Positions 1 to 8,322 of a stretch of DNA of 64,000 nt are shown here, one piece after another (the first letter of the stretch is position 1; every line of letters starts with the position of its first letter). This DNA comes from DATATV01 sp035551355 (GTDB lineage Bacteria > Actinomycetota > Actinomycetes > Mycobacteriales > Pseudonocardiaceae), in the NCBI GenBank assembly GCA_035551355.1, contig DASZNF010000005.1, forward strand, positions 104,356 through 168,355, in the 5' to 3' direction. The notes beneath the pieces were generated by a model. That model was not told the origin of the DNA and made no database searches. It was given only the letters and a program-made list of their open reading frames with translations. A program made the position numbers and the translations under genes.

Positions 1-921
1 CACCAGCGCGGCCGCCGCGCCCCCGGACAACGCGGGCAGCGCGATGCCGACGGCCTGCACGAACAGCATGACGATCAGCAGCGTCGGCCGGCTCCACCGC
101 CGGCTCAGCGCGGCCCAGAACGCCGAGGCGGGCACCGCGGCCAGCCCGACCAGCACCCAGGCCCCGCTGCCCAGCCAGCCGGGCGAGGTCTGGCCGATGG
201 CCGCGACCAGGAAGGTGCCCGCGATGATGTAGCCGACGCCCTCCAGGGTGTAGCCGGTCAGCAGCGTGACGAACCACCGGTGGGTGGTCGGCCGCTCGGA
301 CATCCGCCCCGGACCGGCCTTGGCGCTCGCCGGTTCGGGCGCCAGCCGCCAGGCCAGCACGGTGAGCAGCGCGGCCAGCGCGGCCGAGGCCCACCACCCG
401 GTCCGCCAGCTGCCGACGGTGCGCAACACCAGCACCAGCAGACCGGACAGCGCGATACCGGCGCCGATCCCGCCGAAGGCCCAGCCGACGAGGTGCTGCG
501 CGGCGCCGTGCAGGTGGTCCAGCAGCGCGCTGACCGCGATCACGAACACCAGCGCGCTGGCCACCCCGGCGATCAACCGCAACCCGAACCAGATCGGCTG
601 CGATTGGGTGACCGGCATCAGCGCCAGCGTGCCGATCACGGCGAGCAGACTGCCCCGCAGCAGCCACCCGGACTTGAGCAGCGCCGGCCGCACGATCGGG
701 ATCAGCGCGCCGATCAGGTAGCCGAGGTAGTTCGCGGTGGCCAGGGTGGCGCCGCCGGACTGGGACAGCCCGGCCTGGTCGTGCATCAGCGGCAGGATCG
801 GGGTGTAGACGAACCGGCCGATGCCCATGGCCACGGCCAGCGCCGCCGCCCCCGCCGCCAGCACGGCCCAGCCGGAGCGGTGCGGCTCGGAGTCGGTCGG
901 CCGGTCGGCGAGCGCGGTCAT
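1..921 (-). CDS. MFS transporter, YbfB/YjiJ type (3' end outside window)
   Basis: A 307-codon open frame starts with ATG at 921 and runs off the left edge, so the C-terminus is missing. The translation is very hydrophobic, with about eight visible membrane spans. It has a first helix containing MGIGRFVYTPILPLM, a signature of the YbfB/YjiJ branch of the major facilitator superfamily, and later GYTLEGVGYIIAGTFLV, also typical of that branch. Substrate unknown; members are usually drug or metabolite exporters in the inner membrane. It is divergently paired, 103 bases apart, with a LysR regulator, the usual arrangement for a regulator-controlled exporter. The frame on the opposite strand here is a codon shadow. 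Confidence 0.85.
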   Translation of the reverse strand, partial: MTALADRPTDSEPHRSGWAVLAAGAAALAVAMGIGRFVYTPILPLMHDQAGLSQSGGATLATANYLGYLIGALIPIVRPALLKSGWLLRGSLLAVIGTLALMPVTQSQPIWFGLRLIAGVASALVFVIAVSALLDHLHGAAQHLVGWAFGGIGAGIALSGLLVLVLRTVGSWRTGWWASAALAALLTVLAWRLAPEPASAKAGPGRMSERPTTHRWFVTLLTGYTLEGVGYIIAGTFLVAAIGQTSPGWLGSGAWVLVGLAAVPASAFWAALSRRWSRPTLLIVMLFVQAVGIALPALSGGAAAALV

Positions 922-1024
922 CACGGGACTTCTTCCGTCGTTGGCATCCGGGGCTGCTTTCGACGCTAGGCACGCCCGGACCGATCCGGAAATGCCGGTG
1001 CTGGTGCATCTATGCTCAGCGGTT
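922..1024. promoter_or_regulatory. Divergent promoter region between MFS and LysR genes
   Basis: This 103-base gap separates the two divergent starts and must hold both promoters and, by family habit, the LysR binding site. I could not pick out a convincing -10/-35 pair or a clear T-N11-A palindrome, so it is called from context only. Confidence 0.4.
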
Positions 1025-1876
1025 ATGGACGTGGAGGTCCGCCACCTGCGGGCGTTCGTCGCGGTCGGCCAGCAGTTGTCCTTCACCCGGGCCGCCGAAC
1101 AGTTGCTGATCACCCAGCCCGCGCTGACCCGCACCATCAAGCAGCTGGAGGCCACGCTGGAGGTGCGGCTGCTGGACCGCGACTCCCGGCACGTGGCGCT
1201 GACCTCGGCCGGGGCCGAGTTCCTGGCCAGGGCGCAACAGGTGCTGGCCGCGCTGGACCGGGCGCTGGCCTCGGTGCGCGAACAGGTCACCCTGCGGCTG
1301 GGGTTCAGCTGGCTGCTGCCCGACCCGTGGGCCCAGCGCACGGTGCGCGGCTTCGAGCGGGCCACTGGCGGTTCGGTGTCCCTGCTGCGGGTGGACGATC
1401 CGCTGGAGGGCGTGCTGCGCGGCCTGATCGACGTCGCGGTGGTGCGCGGCCGGGTCGATCCGGACACGCCGGCGCGGGTGGTGCACCTGTTCGACGAGAC
1501 CCGGGTCGCGGTCTGCTCGGTCGAGTCCGAGCTGGCCGGTGCGGCGTCGCTGCACTGGCGGGAGGTGGCGAACTGGCCGTTGGTGGTCAACACGATCAGC
1601 GGCACCACCGGTCCGTGGTCCTGGCCGGAGGGCGCCCGGCCGGAGCGCGTCGTGGCGACCGCCAACTTCGACGAGTGGCTGGAGTCGGTGGCGGCCAACC
1701 GGGGCATCGGAGTGGTGCCCGAGGTGGCGATGCGCCGCAACATCCATTCCGCCGTGCGGTTCGTGCCGTTGGTGGACGCGCCCAGTTCCCCGGTGTCGCT
1801 GGCTTTCCTGCCGCACGCCCGGGAACGGCTGGTGCGCCGGTTCGTGTCCGCTGCGGTCGCCGCCGGTCCAGAATGA
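1025..1876 (+). CDS. LysR family transcriptional regulator
   Basis: A 283-residue regulator begins MDVEVRHLRAFVAVGQ, the canonical opening of a LysR N-terminal winged helix. The helix-turn-helix (about residues 18-37, SFTRAAEQLLITQPALTRTI) is textbook. The rest is the two-lobed periplasmic-binding-like effector domain, ending in a basic tail. I chose the ATG at 1025 because everything upstream in frame is unlike protein and the LysR opening matches exactly. It probably controls the divergent MFS transporter in response to an unknown small molecule. Confidence 0.88.
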   Translation: MDVEVRHLRAFVAVGQQLSFTRAAEQLLITQPALTRTIKQLEATLEVRLLDRDSRHVALTSAGAEFLARAQQVLAALDRALASVREQVTLRLGFSWLLPDPWAQRTVRGFERATGGSVSLLRVDDPLEGVLRGLIDVAVVRGRVDPDTPARVVHLFDETRVAVCSVESELAGAASLHWREVANWPLVVNTISGTTGPWSWPEGARPERVVATANFDEWLESVAANRGIGVVPEVAMRRNIHSAVRFVPLVDAPSSPVSLAFLPHARERLVRRFVSAAVAAGPE

Positions 1877-1889
1877 CCACGGCGAGATC

Positions 1890-1925
1890 TTCGTGCGCAC
1901 AGCGGACTTCGTGCGCACAGCGGAC
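1890..1925. repeat. Tandem duplication of an 18-base unit
   Basis: The unit TTCGTGCGCACAGCGGAC occurs twice head to tail, at 1890-1907 and 1908-1925, in the gap between the convergent LysR and cyclase/NB-ARC genes. It contains the near-palindrome GTGCGCAC. It may be a slippage product; no function can be assigned. Confidence 0.8.
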
Positions 1926-2029
1926 GACGAAGACGAGCGTTCCACCCGGAATGCCGGTCACCACAAGGGTTTACGACGGCGTCAGCGCGTTGCGCTTGCG
2001 AATGCCGTGGAGACTGACGGTCGTCTGAG

Positions 2030-4699
2030 TCAGGCCGTGTCTTCGAGAACGGCCAGCTGTTGCTCGATGCGCTGAACGTCGGCGGTCCGGTCCTGTACCC
2101 GGTTGAGGCTGAGCGCTTGTCGCCAGACGAGCCGGGCCTCGTCGGCGTGGCCCGACGCGGCAAGCGTCAGCCCGAGATGATCCAAAGTGTCCGCCTGGTA
2201 GTAGGTCGCACCCAGATCACGGCACACGTCGAGCGATTCACGGAGGTAATTCAACGCTTGGCCGTACTCACCGCAGTAATACGCGATGTAACCGAGATAG
2301 TCCAGCGTGACGGCCTGTCCCTGTCTGTTGCCTTCCTGATGGAACAGACTGAACGCCTGCTCACACGACTCTCGGGCAACGTCGTATCGACCAAGCTGGG
2401 CTTGATGCCACCCCATCATGCTGAGGGCCTCAGCCTCCCAGACTGGGGCGTCGAGTGTCCGGAACAGACGTAGCGCCTTGATCGCGTGGCCCAGTGCCTG
2501 CTCATCGTCGGATTTCCGCCAAACCCACGTGAGGTCATAGTGCGCTCGGGCCTCACCGTGTGTGTCGCCAGTTTGTCTGGCGAGCTTCAGTGCGCGGTGC
2601 AGATGTTCCGACGCGGTTTCGTTCATGCCCGCCCGGGCACATGCCTGTCCCAGAAGTCGACTGGCTACGCCTTCCGCAAGGGGATCTCGCAGCTCCTGGG
2701 AGGCCGCAAGGCCAAGCTGCCAGGTGTGCAACTGCTCCAGCAGGTGACCCCGACGCCACAGATAACCGTGCAACGTCCAGGCCAGTTGCCAGACGAATCG
2801 ATGCCATCCGCGTTTGACCGCGGCCTCCTGCGCGGTGAGCAAGCAGAAGCGCTCGGCATCGAACCACTGAAGTATCGATGTGTCATCGTCGAAGATCGGT
2901 ATTGGATAGTCCGCAGGCGGTTCGCCTATTTCGACATTCTTGCGGTGTGGATACAGCAGCCGCTCACCGGCATATGTCGCATAGACGTAGTAGGAGATGA
3001 GCCGCCGCAAGGCGTCCGTGCAGCGCTGCTGGCCGTCCGCGTCGACACGTTCCGTCGCATAGAGCCGGATCAGATCGTGCATGCGGTAGCGCTTGGGCGA
3101 GTAGCGCAAGATGAGATGTGCGTTCTCCAGCTGGTTCAACAGCGCGGCTACATCGTTGCCGGGCCGTCCGATCAACACCGATGCGGCGGGCACCGCGATG
3201 TCCGGGCCGGGAACCGAGGCGAGAAGCCGCAACACCTCGGCTGCTTCGGCGGTCAACGCATCGAACGACCGGGACAGCACGGCGCGCAGGTTGGCAGTCA
3301 GCTCTCCGCCGCTCAGCGCGTCCAGGGGGCCGGACGTCTCGCTGAGCTCCGAAGCCAGGGCAGAGAGCGGAAAGTCGGGATGCGTCGCCGCATGCGCGGC
3401 GATGATGGCCAGGGCCAGTGGCAGACCCGCGCAATGCCGGACCAACTCGCTCACCGCGTCTTGCTCGGCGGCGACCCGTTCCCGCCCGAGGCGCTTGGCC
3501 AGCAGTTCTTCGGCGTCGAGATCGCCCAACGTACCCAGCGGAACGGGCCGAGCCTCGTGTCTGGTGATCAGCCCATGCAGCTGCTCTCTGCTGGTCACCA
3601 GCACCATGCAGGTCGGCGTGGCAGGCAGCAGCGGTATCACCTGCTCACTGTTGCTGGCGTTGTCGAGAATGATCAACATCCGTCGGCCCGCGACCTGGTT
3701 GCGGTACAACGCCGCTTGCGCATCGGCATCGAGTGGTATCGAGCCCGCCGGCAACTGAAGCGCGTCCAGGAAGCGACGAATCACCACAGCGGGAGCGACC
3801 GGGTCGGAGGACGGGTCGAAGCCACGCAGATTGACATAGATCTGCCCGTCCGGAAAACGCGCGGTGTTCTTGTGTGCCCATTCCACCGCCAGCCATGTTT
3901 TGCCCAGGCCACCCATCCCAGCGATCACGGAGATTGCGATGGAGTCATTCTCCACTGCGGCGTCCAACGCCTCCGTCAAGGCCGCCAGTTCGTTGATCCG
4001 GCCGACGAAGGTGCGCTGCAGCGCCGGCAGATCCCGAGGAGCGAGCCGGTTGGCCGGCTGGTGGCCGGATCGATCGAACACCGCATCCGGTGGCGTCGCG
4101 CTGCGCGGTTGCTTATGATCCGGCAGGTTGATCCAGGCTTGGCCGTTGGTTTCCTTGACCGAGAAGTCGATCTGCCGATACGAGGCGAGATCGACCACAG
4201 GGCTTTGCCTGACGACCTCTTCGTAGAACCAGGCGGAGACGATCAGGGCCAGCACGCCGGAGGATTCAGCCAGCGCCACCTTCAGTTGCGGTGCTTCCAG
4301 CAGGCGAAAGGCATGATTCACCGAGGCCGCTGCGACGCCGTGGGCGTCATAGTTGACCTCACCGGCGTGCAGGACCATCCGGAGGCGGATCTGTTCCTCG
4401 GACGGATGTCCCAGGTTGTGTCGTCGCAGGGCTTCGGACAGGGCTGACGGCAGCGACTCCACGAAGGCCGACTTCGGCACATCAGGCGGGGCCAGTACGA
4501 AGATTCCGTCGCCTCGATCCTCGACCCGGCAGCCACGCCAGGGTATTTCGGCCGCGCCGAAGGCGAGCTCGAGCGACTGGTACATCCCGCTACGCACCGC
4601 TAGCTGGTTCGGGTTGTTCCGCCGCTGGTCCCCGAACCCTTCCACGTCCACAACGAGGATGGTTCGGTGCACCGCCCGTTGGTCAGCTTGGCCGGACAT
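2030..4699 (-). CDS. Nucleotidyl-cyclase-like / NB-ARC / TPR STAND protein
   Basis: An 889-residue multidomain protein. Residues 12-190 look like a class III nucleotidyl cyclase domain: metal-binding aspartates at D18 (VVDVEGFG) and D64 (RGDGIFV), and the N128/R132 pair (VNHAFR) corresponding to the transition-state Asn and Arg. All four key positions are present, so activity is possible. Residues 230-520 are an NB-ARC STAND ATPase with Walker A GMGGLGKT (261-268), Walker B LIILDN and a GLPLAL motif, followed by a winged-helix segment. The C-terminal third has TPR-like repeats (LGYIAYYCGEYGQALNYL). It is the last gene of an operon with a MazG-like protein (gap 23 bases) and a Crp regulator. 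STAND proteins usually oligomerise on ligand sensing; here that could switch on cyclase output. Substrate (ATP or GTP) unknown. Confidence 0.85.
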   Translation of the reverse strand: MSGQADQRAVHRTILVVDVEGFGDQRRNNPNQLAVRSGMYQSLELAFGAAEIPWRGCRVEDRGDGIFVLAPPDVPKSAFVESLPSALSEALRRHNLGHPSEEQIRLRMVLHAGEVNYDAHGVAAASVNHAFRLLEAPQLKVALAESSGVLALIVSAWFYEEVVRQSPVVDLASYRQIDFSVKETNGQAWINLPDHKQPRSATPPDAVFDRSGHQPANRLAPRDLPALQRTFVGRINELAALTEALDAAVENDSIAISVIAGMGGLGKTWLAVEWAHKNTARFPDGQIYVNLRGFDPSSDPVAPAVVIRRFLDALQLPAGSIPLDADAQAALYRNQVAGRRMLIILDNASNSEQVIPLLPATPTCMVLVTSREQLHGLITRHEARPVPLGTLGDLDAEELLAKRLGRERVAAEQDAVSELVRHCAGLPLALAIIAAHAATHPDFPLSALASELSETSGPLDALSGGELTANLRAVLSRSFDALTAEAAEVLRLLASVPGPDIAVPAASVLIGRPGNDVAALLNQLENAHLILRYSPKRYRMHDLIRLYATERVDADGQQRCTDALRRLISYYVYATYAGERLLYPHRKNVEIGEPPADYPIPIFDDDTSILQWFDAERFCLLTAQEAAVKRGWHRFVWQLAWTLHGYLWRRGHLLEQLHTWQLGLAASQELRDPLAEGVASRLLGQACARAGMNETASEHLHRALKLARQTGDTHGEARAHYDLTWVWRKSDDEQALGHAIKALRLFRTLDAPVWEAEALSMMGWHQAQLGRYDVARESCEQAFSLFHQEGNRQGQAVTLDYLGYIAYYCGEYGQALNYLRESLDVCRDLGATYYQADTLDHLGLTLAASGHADEARLVWRQALSLNRVQDRTADVQRIEQQLAVLEDTA

Positions 4700-4722
4700 T
4701 ACGCTTGCTCCTCGTCACCACA

Positions 4723-5043
4723 TCAGATGCCGTGTAACCGCTGGTACTTGTCGAGAATTTCAGGAGTCCGCCCTTGCATACGGTTCTCCGTGCGGGCCTG
4801 CGCGAGGTCGGCGATCTCTGCGGGCGAGTAGCCAAGCCAGCGGAGGCAGTTGAGTCCTATTCCAATGATGTCAGCGGCCTCCCGCGCTGCGGCCTCCCGG
4901 TCCCCCGCATCGATATGGTCCTGCATCTCGTCGAACTGAATCTCCATCGACCGTCGAAAGTGCGAGAGCGGTTTCCCCATCAGATCGTCGTGCACTTCGT
5001 CCCAGGCCTGCCACATCGACTGAAAGGGTCCCAGCTGATTCAT
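4723..5043 (-). CDS. MazG-like all-alpha protein
   Basis: A 106-residue helical protein. The central part, EAAREAADIIGIGLNCLRWLG, followed by an amphipathic helix and ENRMQGR, matches the second half of the MazG/all-alpha NTP pyrophosphatase fold, where acidic residues bind Mg2+. The first EExxE motif is poorly kept (FDEMQDH), so catalysis is uncertain and it may be a binding domain. Its ATG overlaps the stop of the upstream Crp gene (ATGA-type, 5040-5043), and the cyclase/NB-ARC gene follows 23 bases later, so the three are almost surely co-translated. If active it would hydrolyse a nucleoside triphosphate or a modified or signalling nucleotide. Confidence 0.6.
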   Translation of the reverse strand: MNQLGPFQSMWQAWDEVHDDLMGKPLSHFRRSMEIQFDEMQDHIDAGDREAAAREAADIIGIGLNCLRWLGYSPAEIADLAQARTENRMQGRTPEILDKYQRLHGI

Positions 5044-5732
5044 CGCGGACTCCCAACCAATCTCTCATCCACCGCGAGTCGCCGCAGCGCATCCAGATCA
5101 TGCAAAACAATACGTCGCTTCCCCGTAGTGATCAGTTTCTGCCGGCGAAAGCGTCGCAGTTCGATCGCGACCGCGTCCCTCGACGCACCGATCCGGGAGG
5201 CCATGTCACGCTGAGACAGGGTCGATTCGATGACCCAATCATCGCCTACCTCCTCACCGACCTCTCTTGCCAGGAGGAGCAGGCAGTCCGCGAGTCGGCT
5301 CCTGACGTTCAGCCTGGACAGCAGCACCTGCTGACTCATCTGACGTCTTCGGTGGACGACGGTCCGGTACATCAGTGGCCACAGCCGTTGCGCTTCGACG
5401 AAATCGAACAGTCGCTCCGCAGAGATGTCCAGCCCGGAAACCTCGGTGATCGTGGTGACCGTGGCCGATCGCCTCTCGTCCATCAGGGCGCCCTCGTCAC
5501 CCATCACCTCGTCCGGACCGAAGATCCCGAGCAGGACCTCGGTGCCATCGGCCGCACGCCGCGTGACCTTCAAATGACCATCACGAATGATCAGAACGGA
5601 GCGAGAGGGCTGCCCCTCCCAGAATATGGTCTGCCCAGCCGGAAACCGGACGGGACCACCCAGTGCTCTGAGTTCAGCGCGCTGACCTTCATCGAGGAAG
5701 TCCATGATCCGAACTGGACTGTAGTCCAACAC
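5040..5732 (-). CDS. Crp/Fnr family transcriptional regulator
   Basis: A 230-residue regulator with an N-terminal cyclic-nucleotide-binding beta-roll (about 20-135, including PAGQTIFWEGQPSRSV) and a C-terminal winged helix (SQRDMASRIGASRDAVAIEL). The phosphate-binding-cassette Arg-Ser pair of classical CRP is not obvious, so the ligand is open. The frame starts at GTG 5732, but an ATG at 5705 (221 residues) is equally possible; neither has a strong ribosome site. It heads the operon with the MazG-like and cyclase/NB-ARC genes and is preceded by two inverted repeats that may be its own operator. Confidence 0.85.
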   Translation of the reverse strand: MLDYSPVRIMDFLDEGQRAELRALGGPVRFPAGQTIFWEGQPSRSVLIIRDGHLKVTRRAADGTEVLLGIFGPDEVMGDEGALMDERRSATVTTITEVSGLDISAERLFDFVEAQRLWPLMYRTVVHRRRQMSQQVLLSRLNVRSRLADCLLLLAREVGEEVGDDWVIESTLSQRDMASRIGASRDAVAIELRRFRRQKLITTGKRRIVLHDLDALRRLAVDERLVGSPR

Positions 5733-5756
5733 AGAGGCGAGTGTAGTACTCTACAC
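5715..5756 (-). promoter_or_regulatory. Promoter and paired inverted repeats before the Crp operon
   Basis: Two perfect inverted repeats sit at the operon head: GTGTAG-TACT-CTACAC at 5741-5756 and TGGACT-GT-AGTCCA at 5715-5728. Reading the minus strand, TTGATC, a 16-base spacer and TAGAGT form a plausible -35/-10 whose -10 lies in the first repeat. This suggests autoregulation by the Crp protein, though the repeats do not match the E. coli CRP consensus. Confidence 0.5.
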
Positions 5757-5852
5757 AACACCCAGGAAGGATCAATTGGGAGGATCGGATTCTTTCCCAC
5801 TGGCAGCGCATATAGAATCATAAATGGATCTTTTATTTCACACCTCACCGGA

Positions 5853-7001
5853 TCAGGGCGTCAGCGCGTTGCGCTTGCGCGCGATGAACGGGCGTTCCAG
5901 CCACCGGTGGCTGATCGCCGCGCACAGCGTGCTCGCCCCGGCGACCACCACCGTCGCCGCCACCAGCTCCGGCCAGCCGGGCCGCGCAGGCAACATCCGG
6001 TCGGCCAGTTCGACCAGCGGCCGGTGCAGCACGTAGATCCCATAGGACAACAACCCGGCGCGGGCCAGCATGGGACGAGACAACACCCCGGCCACCCGGC
6101 CGTCCCGGGCCGCGGCGAGCACCAGTGCCCCGGCGAACACCGCGATCAGCGAGTACTCCCACACCCAACCCAGTTGGTAGGGACACCCGATCGGGAAGCC
6201 GAGATCGGTCAGCACCTGCCCGTGCCGCACCGCGGCCAGCCCGACCTCACCACAGACGACCACCAGCACCGCCCCGCCGGTGATCGCCAGCGACCGCCGC
6301 GCCGGCCACAACCGGGCCCGGATCTCCGGGATCGCGGTCACCGCGCCGATGGCGAACGCATCGAGATAGGTGGTGGGCAGTTCGTAGGTGACGGCGGCCA
6401 GCCGGTCATGCGGATACCCGGCCAGCAACAGGCCCACCCACACCAGCAGCCGCACCACCGGCCCGCCCACGGCCAGGGCCAGCACCACCCGCACGAACCA
6501 CCGCCGGGACAACCACAGCGCCAGCCCGGCCCACACCAGGTAGAGCTGCACCTCGACCGCCAGCGACCACAGGTGGTCGTAGAGGTTGTTGTCCACGAAC
6601 CCGGCGACCAGCGGATGCAGGTCGTAGGTCCAGGTCCACAGGTAGGGCAGGTCCCCGGCCAGCTGACGCGGCCCGCCGCCGGTCACCGCGAGCACGGTGA
6701 GGGCCAGGCAGGCCAGCAGGTACAGCGGAGCCAGTCGCAGCGCCCGGTTGCGCGCGAAGTCCCGCAGCATGGCCGCCCGGCCGCTGGACCGGCGCTCCAG
6801 CAGGACGCGGGTGATGAAGTGTCCGCTGAGGACGAAGAACACCGGCACGCCCAGCCAGCCGAACGGCAGCACCCCGACGTGAAAGGCGACCACGCCGAGC
6901 ACGGCCAGCCCCCGCAACCCGTCCAGCGCCGCGGAATGTGCGCTGCGCGCGGCCTTGGGTGGACGCGTACGGGTTGCGGGGGTCAGCTCGGGCGCGGCCA
7001 C
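5853..7001 (-). CDS. Acyltransferase 3 family membrane protein (OafA/YrhL-like)
   Basis: A 382-residue integral membrane protein with about ten spans. The opening DGLRGLAVLGVVAFHVG and VPVFFVLSGHFIT are hallmarks of the acyltransferase 3 family; the His in AFHVG is the presumed catalytic residue, and RNRALRLAPLYL supplies the conserved arginine region. Members transfer acetyl or other acyl groups to sugars of polysaccharides, lipids or antibiotics. No partner biosynthetic genes lie nearby, so the substrate is unknown. It starts at GTG 7001 with no strong ribosome site. Confidence 0.85.
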   Translation of the reverse strand: MAAPELTPATRTRPPKAARSAHSAALDGLRGLAVLGVVAFHVGVLPFGWLGVPVFFVLSGHFITRVLLERRSSGRAAMLRDFARNRALRLAPLYLLACLALTVLAVTGGGPRQLAGDLPYLWTWTYDLHPLVAGFVDNNLYDHLWSLAVEVQLYLVWAGLALWLSRRWFVRVVLALAVGGPVVRLLVWVGLLLAGYPHDRLAAVTYELPTTYLDAFAIGAVTAIPEIRARLWPARRSLAITGGAVLVVVCGEVGLAAVRHGQVLTDLGFPIGCPYQLGWVWEYSLIAVFAGALVLAAARDGRVAGVLSRPMLARAGLLSYGIYVLHRPLVELADRMLPARPGWPELVAATVVVAGASTLCAAISHRWLERPFIARKRNALTP

Positions 7002-7069
7002 GGCGGCGAAGCCTAGCGCTACGCCCGGTCATGCTCGGCAGTGCTGCCGGGCTGAGCCGTATCGCCAGG

Positions 7070-7630
7070 TCAGACGGTCTCCACCCAGGCGTCGGTCGTG
7101 GTGACCTGAGCCTGCCGGGGGAAGACCTTCTCCAGCAGCACGCGGTGCACCTCGGCGTCGGCGTCGGCGCAGGCGTCGGACAGCACGGTGATCCGGTAGT
7201 CCAGATCGGACGCCTCGCGCAGCGTGGACAGCACCACGCCACTCGTGGCGATCCCGGCCAGCACAAGGGATTCCGCGTCCAGCGAGCGCAGCAGCACGGC
7301 CAGGTCGCTGCCACTGAACGCGCTCACCCGGCGCTTGGTCACGATCGGGTCGCCCGGTTGCGGCTCGAGGCTGGCGTGGATCTGGGTGGCCGGGTGGGCC
7401 TCGGTCATGACGTCACCCATGCTCGAGATCGCGCCGAACGACGCGTTGCGGCCACTGGTCTCGGGGTAGCCGGGACGGAAGGCGACCCGCACGAACACCA
7501 CCGGGATCTCCGCCGCCCGGGCGGCCTTGACCGCACGGTCGGCCGCGTCGAGGACCGACGTGTCCTCGAAGCGCTCGACGATGCCGTGCTGGAAGTCCAT
7601 CACCAGCAGGACGGTGCGTGAGTCGGACAT
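7070..7630 (-). CDS. Isochorismatase-like hydrolase lacking the catalytic cysteine
   Basis: A 186-residue Rossmann-like protein of the isochorismatase superfamily. The N-terminal Asp (LLVMDFQHG) and the Lys (IVTKRRVSAF) of the usual Asp-Lys-Cys triad are present. The third motif reads AGIATSGVVLST, with Val where the nucleophilic Cys normally sits (GxxTxxC). The protein therefore cannot use standard cysteine hydrolase chemistry and may bind rather than cleave. It is preceded by a MarR gene in the same direction (gap 37 bases), likely its regulator. Confidence 0.82.
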   Translation of the reverse strand: MSDSRTVLLVMDFQHGIVERFEDTSVLDAADRAVKAARAAEIPVVFVRVAFRPGYPETSGRNASFGAISSMGDVMTEAHPATQIHASLEPQPGDPIVTKRRVSAFSGSDLAVLLRSLDAESLVLAGIATSGVVLSTLREASDLDYRITVLSDACADADAEVHRVLLEKVFPRQAQVTTTDAWVETV

Positions 7631-7667
7631 GTTTTCCTTTCCAGAGCAGAAAAGCGCGGGCCGTGGC

Positions 7668-8117
7668 TCACGGCTGCGCCAGCTCGCCCAGCAGGGCCAG
7701 TGCCGCGGTGATGGTGGCCAGCTGGTCCGGGCCGAACCGCCGGTCCATCTCCTGGGCCAGCCATTCGCGCCGCTCCCGGCGGTCGGCCGCGACCCGGTCC
7801 CGGCCCTCGGCGCTGAGCGTGATGATCTTGCGGCGGCCGTCGTCGGGATCGGGCTGTCGTTCGATCAGCCTGCCCTCGTCCAGCGAGTTCAGCGTCGCGG
7901 TCATCGACTGCGACCGCACTCCCTCGGCGATGGCCAGCAGCGTCGTCGTCGACGCGCCGTCCTTCGACAGCCGCAGCAGCACCGACCGCTGAGACGGGGT
8001 GAGCCCGCCGGTCGGCGCCGCGAAGAGCAGGACCCGCAGGCGGCGGAACACCGTGGACAGGTCCTCGGCCGCGGCCAGCGCCACCGCCGACGCCGATCCG
8101 GTCGTCTCCCCGGCCAT
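7668..8117 (-). CDS. MarR family transcriptional regulator
   Basis: A 149-residue winged-helix regulator. The core, TPSQRSVLLRLSKDGASTTTLLAIAEGVRSQSMTATL split over the recognition helix, followed by the wing (PDDGRRKIITLSAEG), is classic MarR. The D-x-R wing motif is intact. It lies directly upstream of the isochorismatase-like gene in the same direction, and its upstream region carries repeated GTAG-N5-CTAC motifs that are good candidates for its operator. Confidence 0.88.
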   Translation of the reverse strand: MAGETTGSASAVALAAAEDLSTVFRRLRVLLFAAPTGGLTPSQRSVLLRLSKDGASTTTLLAIAEGVRSQSMTATLNSLDEGRLIERQPDPDDGRRKIITLSAEGRDRVAADRRERREWLAQEMDRRFGPDQLATITAALALLGELAQP

Positions 8118-8146
8118 CCGCCACCTCCGTCCGGCCGCCCAACTGG

Positions 8147-8186
8147 GTAGCCTGCCTACACAGTACAGCTACGTAGCTTGCCTACC
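8147..8186 (-). promoter_or_regulatory. Candidate MarR operator: repeated GTAG-N5-CTAC
   Basis: GTAGCCTGCCTAC at 8147-8159 and GTAGCTTGCCTAC at 8173-8185 differ by one base and are spaced 26 bases, so they fall on nearly the same DNA face. Each is itself an inverted repeat. A perfect 12-base palindrome AGCTACGTAGCT (8167-8178) overlaps the second copy. Position just upstream of the MarR start fits autoregulation. Confidence 0.6.
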
Positions 8187-8322
8187 TTTCTCGGGGACCA
8201 GCCGGGTCCAAGGGGAAACCCCTGTCTTTCGTTCCGGTGTGGAGGATCGCCGGGCCGCCGACCGGCCGGCCGCTACGTTTCTCCGAAGCAACGGGGAAAC
8301 CCCAGGACGAGAGGGAAAAGAA

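Noticed and set aside
280..969. Long rightward open frames opposite the MFS gene
   Set aside because: Residues are Arg/Gly/Gln-rich and unlike any family; the minus frame reads as a clean MFS transporter. They are codon-bias shadows.
5100..7016. A 638-codon plus-strand frame across the Crp and acyltransferase genes
   Set aside because: It spans two genes and the gap between them on the other strand, and the translation is repetitive Gln/His/Arg/Pro-rich. It arises from GC-rich third codon positions.
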